From Bog-473 sp963777485 (GTDB taxonomy: Bacteria; Actinomycetota; Acidimicrobiia; Acidimicrobiales; RAAP-2), in the NCBI GenBank assembly GCA_963777485.1, contig CAVZQP010000003.1, positions 248,001-312,000 of the forward strand: a DNA stretch of 64,000 nt, in the 5' to 3' direction. Each line of letters starts with the position of its first letter. Positions within the stretch are counted from its first letter, which is position 1. This document shows positions 8,547-17,399 of this stretch, in pieces. The notes beneath the pieces were generated by a model. The model saw nothing but the letters and a program-made list of their open reading frames with translations, made no database searches and had not been told where the DNA came from. The translations under genes and the position numbers were made by a program.

Positions 8547-9730
8547 ATGAGCTCCATCGACAAACAGCCCAACGGCCGGTGGCGGGCCCGCTACCGCGAC
8601 AAGGCCGGTCGCTCGCACTCCAAGACATTCGACCGCAAGGCGGATGCGCAGAGCTATCTCGACGATGTCGGCCACGACATCCGTCGAGGCGAGTGGATCG
8701 ATCCCAAGCTGGCTCGCACTCCCTTCGAGGAGTGGGCCGATCGGTGGTGGGCGACAACGACGAAGCTGCGCCCGACCACCCGTCGGGGGTACTGGGGCAT
8801 GCTCCAGCGGCATGTACGCCCCCACTTCGAGGGATGGCCGATTGTCGGAGATCAGCTACATGGACGTCGAGGAGTTCATCACGCATCTCCTCGGTCAGGG
8901 TCTTTCGCCGAAGTACACCAGGGACTGTGTCTCCGTGCTCTCGCTCGTGATGAAGAGCGCTGTACGGGCGAACCTGCGTAAGGACAACCCCGCTGCCGAC
9001 CACAACATCCCGCTCCCCCGCCGCAAGCTCCACGAAGGCGACGTGCTGAACATGGAACAGATTCACCAACTCGTGGCACACGTGAAGGATCCCTACAAGC
9101 CCGCCGTGTGGCTCCTCATGCTGGCTGGGCTCCGACCGGCGGAGCTCTGCGGCCTGAGAGTTTGTGACGTCGACTTCACCAAGCACGTGGTCCATGTGAG
9201 CCAAACCGTGCTGCCGGTGCACTCATTCGACACCGAGGGCTTCGGGCTGGTTACCGGACCCCCAAAGACGTCGGCAGGCGACCGCCGTATCCCCATTCCG
9301 GCATGGCTCTGCAACGACCTGGCAGCGATGGTCGCGGCTCGAGGGGGAGCCAACCGTGGAGGCCGCAGCTTCGGGCAGCAAGGGTGAGCCGTTGTTCCAG
9401 ACTCGTTATGGCAATCCACTCAACCGGGACAAGCTGCGAGAGAAGGTGATCCGGCCAGCCTTGCGGGAGGCGGGATTGCCCGAGACCTTCCGCACCTACG
9501 ATCTACGACACTCGCACGCCTCGGTGATGATCGACTTGGGCGTCAACCTGCTTGCCCTTGCTCAACGGATGGGACACAGCGACCCAGCCATGACGCTTCG
9601 CCTCTACGGCCACCTGCTCGAGGGAACGCAAGTGCAGCTGAGCGAAAAGATCGACGAGTTGCGGGCTGCTACCGAACCCAAAGACGGAGCCGTGGTGCCG
9701 TTCAGGGCAAGGTCAAGCGAACCGCCGTAG
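8547..9730 (+). pseudogene. Tyrosine site-specific integrase, two frameshifts
   Basis: One integrase is spread over three frames. The N-terminal SAM-like arm-binding part starts at ATG 8547 (MSSIDKQPNGRWRARYRDKAGR) and runs to about 8840, the middle part from about 8843 to 9340 and the catalytic C-terminus to 9730. Each junction needs removal of one base. Catalytic blocks are present: MLAGLRPAELCGLR (first Arg), TYDLRHSHAS (second Arg and His) and GHSDPAMTLRLYGHLL (Tyr nucleophile). It would have inserted the element into ssrA. Position immediately after rep is typical for pSAM2-like elements. Either the gene is dead or two base-call insertions are present. Confidence 0.8.
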
Positions 9731-9756
9731 GCCTAGATTTGTCAACTGACTGCGTA

Positions 9757-9993
9757 TCAGTGCACTTGCGCTACGTCGATGATGTCGACGAATTCTACTG
9801 CAAATACTAGGCGATAGAACACGGTGACACAGTCAGTACCAGGGATCTCAGCATAGCGAACTTCATAGTGCGGCGGATAGGATAACTCAGGGAAGGGAAC
9901 GCTAGGTGCACGACAGGGCGCTGTGTCAAGTTCAGAGAAAAAAGCGGTGATGCGCTGCCAAGTAGAGTACGGCGGGTTCTCACGCTCGGCACA
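9757..9993 (-). pseudogene. Open frame fragment without start, unknown family
   Basis: A stop-free stretch of 78 codons on the minus strand in a region otherwise dense in stops. It reads as a plausible globular protein end (ITAFFSELDTAP, then YPPHYEVRYAEIPGTD, ending VDIIDVAQVH) but has no ATG near its 5' end and stops upstream. It may be the tail of a decayed gene; toxin-like RelE/ParE ends look similar, but I cannot support that assignment. Confidence 0.25.
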
Positions 9994-10020
9994 TTACTCC
10001 AGGGCAGTGTGTCTCGCAGG

Positions 10021-10990
10021 GGCACCGTAGGCTGAGCGAATGATGCCGGAGCAGTATTTGTAGTAGAGCTCTTTGAGCTTTTGGCGAAGATAGAGAAGGT
10101 ACTGCTAGTTAAAGATCAGTAGGGCAGAAGCAGCATGGCTGGCCTCGTAACATTGCTAGACTAGGGCACGAACGGAGTATTAGTAGCCGGAAAGACAGGC
10201 TTGGGTAGGAGTCCGTAGCAGAGCTATTGGTAGCAGACCAGATTACACAACTTGGTCTGCTCAGCTGAAGTAAAGATAATCTCTCAGAGGAGATGGTTCA
10301 GCGCAGCAGACTGGCGTTGCCGCTCGATAACGGAAGGTGGATCTGGGAAGTCTGGCACAAGTAAGATTGTACGAACAGGCGACAAATAACACAGAGAGTT
10401 GTAAAGGCAAGGAGGGCAGGAAAGGCGGGGACTGCGGGGTGCACAACAGGCAGGCGTACAGGGGCAAATGAGACTCAGACAGGTTAACTTGGTTGATAAG
10501 TTCACTGCTTGACGGCGGAGGTGGCACGTTGCCTCGAGGAGATACTGAAGGGAGGGAAACTCATGAGAAGAAGAGTGAAGTGGAGCAGGAAATAGCATAT
10601 AGGACACATAGAAGCAGAACTCACAGTGAGTGAAGCAACGATTTTCGCTGAATAGGGAGAGCTAGCAGAAAAGAGAGCAGCTGAGAGTTAATAGAGAGGA
10701 AAAAAGATTAGATTAAAAAAGATAGTGGAAAAAATAGAATGTGATGTAGCATGGTTGGTGTGGGAAGTAAGCAACTTAAGCAGCATAGAGGGTAGAAAGC
10801 ACACTAAAGAAATGTGAAAAAGTTGAGTAAGGGCTTGAAGGACTATGAAGAAAAAGTAGAAGCACTAAAGGAGAAAGGGGGCACTTGTAGCTAAAAATGC
10901 AAAATGAAGATTTTGGACTTAAGGGTTGGGGAAGAGAATAAAATAGAAAGATAAGGAAGAACTGGAGAGAGATTAGGGCAAATGGAGGAG
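10021..10990 (+). other. Decayed, purine-rich, stop-laden segment
   Basis: GC falls visibly and A plus G dominate the plus strand. In frame, 10021-10215 reads like protein if TAG is skipped: VELFELLAKIEKVLLVKDQ, a TAG, GRSSMAGLVTLLD, a TAG, then GTNGVLVAGKTGLG, which resembles a Walker A loop. Further on, 10695-10815 and 10800-10870 again read as plausible peptide (KIVEKIECDVAWLVWEVSN; GLKDYEEKVEALKEKGG) in different frames. I take it as the remnant of one or two plus-strand genes of the element, perhaps an ATPase. It could also be poorly sequenced DNA. Confidence 0.35.
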
Positions 10991-11002
10991 CTAGACGGAT
11001 AG

Positions 11003-11254
11003 GGACAGGTTGGCTGTATAAACATTGATAATGGCGGAGTGGTAGGCAGACACCAGGCTAAGATAACACAGATGCTCTGCATAATAGACGGGGAGGGTAA
11101 AGTCAGAGGCGCAGAAGGCGCTGTAAATAAGATACAGGCTGGGCAGGCAGCAGTATGGGAAGCGGAGGAGAGCCACGAGTACTCAACTGAGACTGGGATG
11201 ACCGCGATCGTGATAGAACTGCAGTCAATAGAGGTCTCAGACAGGCGCACATAG
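11003..11254 (+). pseudogene. Cupin-domain protein remnant
   Basis: The open frame after a TAG at 11000 gives about 83 residues with the conserved order of a small cupin: GGVVGRHQAKITQMLCIIDGEG, then GAVNKIQAGQAAVWEAEESHE and a closing TGMTAIVIE strand. The upstream part (GQVGCINIDN) continues the fold, but the frame is cut by the TAG, beyond which MEELDG is still in frame. No start codon precedes the first strand, so the gene is truncated at its 5' end. Cupins of this short type are usually cytosolic sugar- or metal-binding proteins; no function can be claimed for the remnant. Confidence 0.55.
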
Positions 11255-11268
11255 CCGGCGTACGGAGG

Positions 11269-11480
11269 CACCACTTAGCGCCACTAAAGAACGTTGCGAA
11301 GCGTGCAGTCGAGAAGGTTGGGATCACCGTGGACGTCGATTTTCCGCGAGGCAAACACGGCCTCCACCCCTGCAGTGATCTGAAGACCTGATCGAATACA
11401 ATGGGTTCTGGCACGTCTGGCGGAATGAGACGCACTCGCTCAGTGCAATAGACTTAGTAAACGACGGCGTTAGACGGTAA
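11269..11480 (+). pseudogene. Unidentified coding remnant, frameshifted
   Basis: Two plus-strand frames join near 11385: LAPLKNVAKRAVEKVG with VDVDFPRGKHGLHPCSDL, then DLIEYNGFWHVWRNETHSL ending in a TAA at 11478. The residue mix is protein-like and GC is back to normal coding level. It has no start codon, and I do not recognise the family. Confidence 0.3.
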
Positions 11481-11723
11481 GGGGGAAACTGGCATCGCCT
11501 CCACGACGACGACGCTTGGAGGATAGTACAGATAGACGGCGCTTAGGGGAGGTTCTAGGTAGGTCTTCACCACCTCTCCCCCCGAATGATTCCATGAGAC
11601 TGTCAGGTAGCCCTTGGTAAATAAAAACTGAACACTCACAGCAGCGCAAACATCTGGTAACTCTAAAATAGGTGAAGGATGTAGCACAGACAAGGCGGTA
11701 GGGGGCAGTGCTTTCAACTGAAG

Positions 11724-12974
11724 TTATGGCATGGCAATACAATAAGCGCCACCGTCAGATGTCGCGGAGCTCACGGGCTGTATGCCTGAAACGCTGCTCG
11801 ATGGACAGAACACAGTTGCCACGCAAGCTGAGGTAGTCGGACAAGAAATCGCAGCGAGTTGAGTCACTGCAGCGGGGACAGGTCGAGAGAGCCAGGTCTG
11901 GCCGCCGTCACTCGTCGTGAGAATGTCACTGTCACTCCCACCTCTTGCCTCGATGCCTCCCCCCACTGCGACGCAATCCGTCGCGCTGGTGCAGGAAATG
12001 GCGTTCAGGAAGGTCGTGTCTGGAGGCACAGGCTCCGATGTCCATGTGTTGCCATCATCGCTGCTGGCGAAGATCATGCCAGTCGGTGATCCATCGCCAG
12101 GGGTTGCGTCTCAGACGAAAAAGCAGCGCATCGGAATAGAGCACGCCAAGCACTTGAAGTTGTATACACCGGTAGGTCCTCACAAAGGCGAAGCGCTTTG
12201 AGCACAGGTCGATAAGCAGTTGACGGTAGTCAGGATGCTGAGCTGCTCCACTGAACTCAGATCGCACACTGTTGCCTCACTGATTCCTTCGACGATGCAG
12301 TCGTCAGGTGTTGTGCAGGCTGCGAGCGACAGAGCAAGTTGGCCTTGGGGTAATGAAAGTGATCTCCACTGTGACCTCATTGTGCTGGTGGTTAGAGCTA
12401 CGCCGAAGTCGCAGTCGGTAGAGGAGCAGACCACCATGCAAAACGTGGGTGTGGGACACGACAAACTGTGCAGAACGCCGACACCTTTTGGCAGGGGGGG
12501 ACCGATCCTCCAGGTGTGACCTCAGTAGAACGTCTGAACCGCAAGCACTGCTTGATCATTGCCGACGGCATTCCATCACACTGCAATGCACGAAGTTGAG
12601 GTGGGACAGGCCATCGCATTGAGTTGTGTCACTTACGCCAGAGGAGGCGTTGTTGCCCAGTGCGCCACTCCGTCAGTGCTGCGAGCGACAAAGGCGCCAC
12701 CCGGCGCCGAGTTGTAGTGCAACGCAGCCGCTACGCATGCTTGCTGCGACGTGCAGGAAATGGTTTCTAGGGATGAAGACAGCGCACCATTTGTTGACTG
12801 ACCAGAAACCGCCTCGACCGGGCTCATCGTCGTCGTGGTGGTAGTCGAGATAATCGTGTTCATCGATGTCGTCGTGCGATGACTCGATTCCGAGGATCGG
12901 TCGTTCGAGCAACCGCCCAACAGACAGGCACAAGCCAGCGCCACCAGAGTCACCCCTAATCCGGCAGGCTTCAC
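11724..12974 (-). pseudogene. Lipoprotein with BNR/sialidase-like repeats, several frameshifts
   Basis: The N-terminus (ATG at 12974) has a lipoprotein signal ending LVALACACLLGGC, followed by a Ser/Thr linker (STTTTTTMSPVEAV) and repeated units of the form ISC(T/P)S..(A/T)CVA and TSDGGQTW / SSDDGNTW. These are BNR (Asp-box) repeats of secreted beta-propeller proteins. The pieces 12633-12974, 12180-12464 and 11724-12077 are in different frames, and about 170 bp between the first two are in yet another frame, so at least three shifts are needed. A membrane-anchored, outward-facing protein is implied for the intact ancestor. Nothing supports enzymatic sialidase activity. Confidence 0.6.
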
Positions 12975-13173
12975 ACATCGATCTTGTCACCCCGGAACGA
13001 CGAGATCCGGCGGTGAGCGTGTGAGGCAGGCCGACCTTGTGCTGCCGCCCGTCGAGCTACAACTAACGGACCGGCATACGCATTTGTGTATCCCCGAAGT
13101 GCCTGCTTTGGAGTGGGGCACCCTCAACGACCTTTCTCGTACTCGGAAGCAGGGCTCGAATACCCTCCCGTCG

Positions 13174-13320
13174 TAGGACACGAATAAGACACGGGCAGCA
13201 AGAAACAGCGAGTACCAGTGTGTGCCAATGTGTGCCAGGAGTACCTCTTCGTCTCGTCGAAATGGCAGGTAGATTCGAGACCATGCCGTTGACGTGCACT
13301 TCTGCTAAACGTGCTGCCAC
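13174..13320 (+). repeat. Right-arm repeat of element 1
   Basis: About 150 bases before the att copy match those before the next att copy (17045-17196), with shared blocks GTAGGACACGAATA, reiterated GTGCCAA units, GGCAGGTAGATTCGA and ATGCCGTTGACGTGC. Conserved ends next to a core are what integrase arm-binding sites look like. Confidence 0.55.
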
Positions 13321-13342
13321 GGTTCGAATCCCGCCACCTCCA
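13321..13342 (+). other. att core copy 2 (attR of element 1)
   Basis: Identical to the 22-base ssrA end at 6661-6682. It is followed by ~120 bases nearly identical to 6683-6800, so the element next door has a related left end. Confidence 0.8.
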
Positions 13343-13623
13343 AGAGCGGTTCGGCTGCGCCTGCAGATCGGAACGTTGTTGGAGGTGCACCGACGCCTCG
13401 CGGGACACAGCAGGACACAAAAGACACGCGACCCGTGTCCCGGATCCTGGATTGCGCGCTGTCATGTGAGACGTGCCTCACACGGCAAAGGTGCTCGAAT
13501 GTGTTGTTCGGGACGCGCTCGGTGGTGGGGCAAATTGGACCGCGCTGTCATGGGTGGTTGGTCAGGTTTACAGGGGCTAGCGAGCCGGCGGTCGTGTACA
13601 AGTTCCAGCCCTCGCGGTGACAG

Positions 13624-16582
13624 TCAGCTGGTCACGGTCAGTTTGGTCGCGCTCATGCCACTGGAGCCGCTCAAGTTCGCGCCACCGGGGTAGGTAGCGG
13701 ATACCGAGTACGAACCTACTGACAGAACGCTTTTGGCGATCATGCAGGTACCCGTGCCAGCGTTGAGCGTGACGGTGCAGGTGGCAGAGCCGACCTTCAC
13801 GGTCACTTGGTTGCCGTTGGGCACGGCCTCACCGTTGTGGGTCGTGACGGTAACGGTGAAAACCGCCGCTGATTCGTTGCCACGGGTGACTTTAGTCGGT
13901 GACACCGAGACCTTTGTGGTCGTCGTGTCCGCTGTCACCGAGAGATGCGTCGCAGGCGTGAAAGTGGAAGCCGTGTAGACGTATCCGGCGTTCGAAGACG
14001 AGGTCGTGCTCGGCGTGTATGTGGCGAATACGTCGCTGTAAGAGCCCACCGGGCCCTCAATGGCGGTAGGCGAGCAGGTCGCAGAGGCGCTGTCAGTGCT
14101 CTTCTCGACCAAGATTTGACTGCACACTTGGGTCGAGGAGTTGTAGACGGTCACGGTGCCCTCGGGATAGCCGTCGCCCGACTGGCCGGTAACGGTGACC
14201 GTGAAGGTCTCCGAGGTCTCGGCCCCGTAGGTGACGGAGGTCTTCGACAGGCTGAGGCCCGTCGTCGTCTTCTCAGGCAGAGGGTTGGCCGTCCACTGGG
14301 CATAGAGCGTGAGGGACGCCGTCGGTGAGTAGGAGGCACCGCCGACACCAACGAGCGTGCCGCTCGAAGCGGCGGTGTACCAGCCAGCGAACGTAAAGCC
14401 CGCGCGCGTCGGCGTCGGCAGGGTAAGTGCGCTACCCCCAACCGTGAAGTTCGCCGAGGCGGGGCCTCCCGTGCCGCTCTCGTAGTTGTACGTCACGGTG
14501 TAGACGATCGGGGCCCACTGGGCGGTCAAGACGATGGGTGTGCCGTCACTGGCGAGGGTGTAGGTGGCGCCGGCGGCGTAGGTGACGCTGCCGTCGCTCC
14601 ACCCCGCAAAGCTGTAGCCCGGGTCGGAGAAGGTGTTGGCGGCCAAGGTGACGGTGGTGCCGTCGAGTCCCGAGCCCGAGGCCGGGGCGCTGCCGGTGCC
14701 CGCGCCCGGCGCGTAGGAGTAGGCGTCGCTGATCGGGGTCCACTGGGCGGTCAAGACGATGGGTGTGCCGTCACTGGCGAGGGTGTAGGTGGCGCCGGCG
14801 GCGTAGGTGACGCTGCCGTCGCTCCACCCCGCAAAGCTGTAGCCCGGGTCGGAGAAGGTGTTGGCGGCCAAGGTGACGGTGGTGCCGTCGAGTCCTGAGC
14901 CCGAGGCGGGGGCGCTGCCGGTGCCCGCGCCCGGCGCGTAGGAGTAGGCGTCGCTGATCGGGGTCCACTGGGCGGTCAAGACGATGGGTGTGCCGTCACT
15001 GGCGAGGGTGTAGGTGGCGCCGGCGGCGTAGGTGACGCTGCCGTCGCTCCACCCCGCAAAGGTGTAGCCCGGGTCGGAGAAGGTGTTGGCGGCCAAGGTG
15101 ACGGTGGTGCCGTCGAGTCCCGAGCCCGAGGCGGGGGCGCTGCCGGTGCCCGCGCCCGGCGCGTAGGAGTAGGCGTCGCTGATCGGGGTCCACTGGGCGG
15201 TCAAGACGATGGGTGTGCCGTCACCGGCGAGGGTGTAGGTGGCGCCGGCGGCGTAGGTGACGCTGCCGTCGCTCCACCCCGCAAAGGTGTAGCCCGGGTC
15301 GGAGAAGGTGTTGGCGGCCAAGGTGACGGTGGTGCCGTCGAGTCCCGAGCCCGAGGCGGGGGCGCTGCCGGTGCCCGCGCCCGGCGCGTAGGAGTAGGCG
15401 TCGCTGATGTTGGGCGTCCAGATGGCGTAGAGCGTGACGTCGGCCGCGGGCATGGAGGTGGTGTCCCCCGGCGCATAGGAGGTCCCCGAGCCGTTGGCCG
15501 CGGTGTTCCAGTCATCAAAGCGGTAGCCGGCATTCACCAGGTTGCCGGTGTTGGCGAAGCACGCTCACCGTCGCGCCGGCGGTATAGCTGTTGGTATCGA
15601 CCGGGACGGTCCCTCCCGTGGCGCCGTTGCCGACGTAGGTGACGTTGTAGGTGTCGGTGTTGGCCGTCCACGCCCGCACCCAGTCGATAAGGGTGGTGGC
15701 CGGAAGCTGCGTGGAGCCGGGCACGTAGGCGTCAGTGCCCGACCCGAGCGCCTGGGTCAGCGCGAGGAAGAACGGATCATTGAACGGCTCAGGGCTGGTG
15801 AGGGGTGCTGCCGGGTTCGGATGATCGACCAGGCAGACGTTGCCGTTGAGGTAGATCGTGAGGGTTCCGGGCTGCCAGTCAATGCCGTAGGTGTTGAACT
15901 CCCCTTGGTTGATGGTGCAGTCGTACGCGGTGACGTCGGGGTCGCCGTTGGCGGCCTCGGTGTAGTGAATGTAGGGGACGTCGAGGGTCGGGTACTGGCT
16001 GTAGAACTCGGCGAAGTCGATCTCGCCCGAGTGGGGCCACGCGCCGTACGCCAAGGTCTTTGGGTAGAGCCAGAACGTCTCTTGGAGACCTTTGGCTACC
16101 GACGCCGGGAGCTCGGCGTTGACCTCGAAGGCACCGTAGGTCTGGTTGAAGAGCCCGTCGGTCGTCACCATGCCGGCTTCGAAGGGGGTGGAGTAGCCGT
16201 CGGCGCAGCTGACCGGGGCTGCCTCCTGCACGACGCTGAGGTGCAGGTAGCCGGCTGATTCCGAGATGGTGCTCGGGTTATCGACGTAGCAGGGCCAGCC
16301 CGAGGCCGTTCCGGTGGTGTACCCGCTGTTCGCCGTCAGCTGGGGCAACCACTTGGTGGTATCGAGCGAGGCGCCGTTGAACTCGTCGTCGAAGCTGCAG
16401 GCCCAGGTGCCTGCCATCCCGAGCGGCGCCGTGTTCTGGCAGTTGGCGTCCGAGGGGGCCGGTGGGCTGGCGCTCGCGGTCGACACCGGACCAGAGGACA
16501 ACACCAGGAGCAACGATGCGGCGAGGAGAAGGCCGAGGAAAGCGGTGAAAAAGACGCGCACGGGCGCGATGACGGAAGACAT
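13624..16582 (-). CDS. Secreted GH16 glycosidase with InlB-type and Ig-like repeats (one frameshift)
   Basis: One gene of about 985 codons is interrupted by a single extra base near 15555. Starting at ATG 16582 there is a signal peptide (about 1-37) and a GH16 domain (about 45-300) with the catalytic Glu187-x-Asp189-x-x-Glu192 motif in SGEIDFAEF. Family GH16 cleaves beta-glucans or galactans. After the shift (GATVSVL continuing ANTGNLVNAGYRFDDW) come InlB/Listeria-Bacteroides repeats: four near-identical 75-residue units with GYTFAGWSDGS, one divergent unit (FTFAGWYTAASSG), then two Ig-like domains to the stop at 13624. This suggests a cell-surface or secreted glycan-binding enzyme, carried as cargo in the island. 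Confidence 0.75.
14506..15405 (-). repeat. Four tandem 225-bp units encoding InlB-type repeats
   Basis: Units start at 14506, 14731, 14956 and 15181 and are almost identical in DNA (a handful of changes), much closer than protein selection requires. That indicates recent unit duplication or gene conversion. Each encodes 75 residues beginning SDAYSYAPGAGTG. Confidence 0.9.
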
Positions 16583-17044
16583 GCAACAACCCCTCAGGGC
16601 GATAGAGGCGATCCACTGGCGCGAGCCGGAGATGGCCCTCCAGTTAGGTTCGACACACTGCGAACCCGGGCGCGTCCTTTGCGCGCTACACCTATGGACT
16701 GCTATCGAGCGATTGTTTGGTAGAGGCCAAGGTCACATTGAACAGTCGTCAAAGCGCGTTGCATCGCAAAAATCAAGCGCGTATTTGCACCATTCCGGCA
16801 TCCGCTCGACAGGCTGGGGCACGACCTCAAGAACTCTCGTCGTGGTGGCTTCCCCGTTTGATGGTGTCGTTCGCGGAGCGCGATCCGAACCGACCGGCTC
16901 CGAAGCGCGATGAGGACAACGTCCGCGCTCGCCACCGACGGTCTAATAGCCGGCGTTCGGGGTGGCGACACTTGCGCCGACCCTGGATCGTCGCCTCCGT
17001 TCATGCGACAAAGTCTGGTCGAAGGCTGTGACACGAACCGCCCC
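16583..17044. other. Gene-free stretch, element 2
   Basis: Upstream region of the GH16 gene and left portion of the right-arm repeat. Short frames exist on both strands but have no family features or plausible starts. No promoter is recognised. Confidence 0.4.
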
Positions 17045-17196
17045 GCCGTAGGACACGAATAGAAGACGTGCGTCACGTAACAACGGGCGCCAACGCGTGC
17101 CAACGAGTGTCAACGGGTGCCATCTCCGTTCCACAGATATGGCAGGTAGATTCGAAATGATGCCGTTGACGTGCGCTTTTGCAAACGTCCTTCCAC

Positions 17197-17218
17197 GGTT
17201 CGAATCCCGCCGCCTCCA
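17197..17218 (+). other. att core copy 3
   Basis: The ssrA-end core with one substitution (GCCGCCTCCA for GCCACCTCCA). It is followed by a small hairpin TCACG..CGTGA (17225-17240) that also follows copy 4, and then by the block GGTGCGCCGACGCC shared with the left arms of elements 1 and 2. Confidence 0.75.
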
Positions 17219-17399
17219 TGGGCTCTCACGCGAGAACGTGAGGGTCGTTGAAGGTGCGCCGACGCCCCACCGCCGGAGGCGGGATTTAGCGTGCTGGCAC
17301 GAAGGCGACGCGGATGCTGCCATCCTTGGGCACCGATCGAGCCTCCGCCACACTTGAGTGTGACGGCGCAGGTCGAGAGTCGAGAGGCGTGAGAACCGC

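Larger units (their letters stand above)
6661..13342 (+). mobile_element. Integrative element 1 (pSAM2-like), inserted in ssrA
   Basis: The element is bounded by identical 22-base ssrA-end copies at 6661 and 13321. It carries a rolling-circle initiator (7130-8467) and an adjacent tyrosine integrase (8547-9730, disrupted), the core of an actinomycete integrative and conjugative element of the pSAM2 type. No clear excisionase or FtsK-like transfer gene survives; the right half (9731-13170) is decayed coding DNA with a visible drop in GC. The left 450 bases hold arm-type repeats (GGACAC motifs, 6740-6780) and a candidate origin. With a broken integrase it is probably immobile on its own. Confidence 0.75.
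13343..17218 (+). mobile_element. Element 2 remnant between att copies 2 and 3
   Basis: It is defined by att-core copies at 13321 and 17197. Its left end (13343-13450) copies that of element 1, and its right end (17045-17196) copies the right end of element 1, so the two belong to one family. It has no replication or integrase gene; the only cargo is the GH16 surface protein on the minus strand. 13343-13623 (left arm) and 16583-17044 hold no gene I can support. Confidence 0.55.

Noticed and set aside
10021..10990. Genuine stop-codon reassignment (TAG as sense codon)
   Set aside because: TAA and TGA also interrupt the frames, frames change repeatedly, and the neighbouring rep gene uses normal code. 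Decay or poor sequence is simpler; the segment is kept as a finding only.
9731..11260. Diversity-generating retroelement or reverse transcriptase locus, suggested by the biased base changes
   Set aside because: No reverse transcriptase motif, template repeat or variable repeat was found.
13315..13342. A tRNA gene ending in the T-arm sequence at 13321 (likewise 17197 and 21540)
   Set aside because: Only the T-arm and 3' acceptor strand are present; no D-arm, anticodon arm or 5' acceptor strand precedes. They are att duplicates of ssrA.
14506..15405. CRISPR array
   Set aside because: Units are 225 bp with no spacers, continuous and coding; the same holds for the 309-bp units at 59661-62445.
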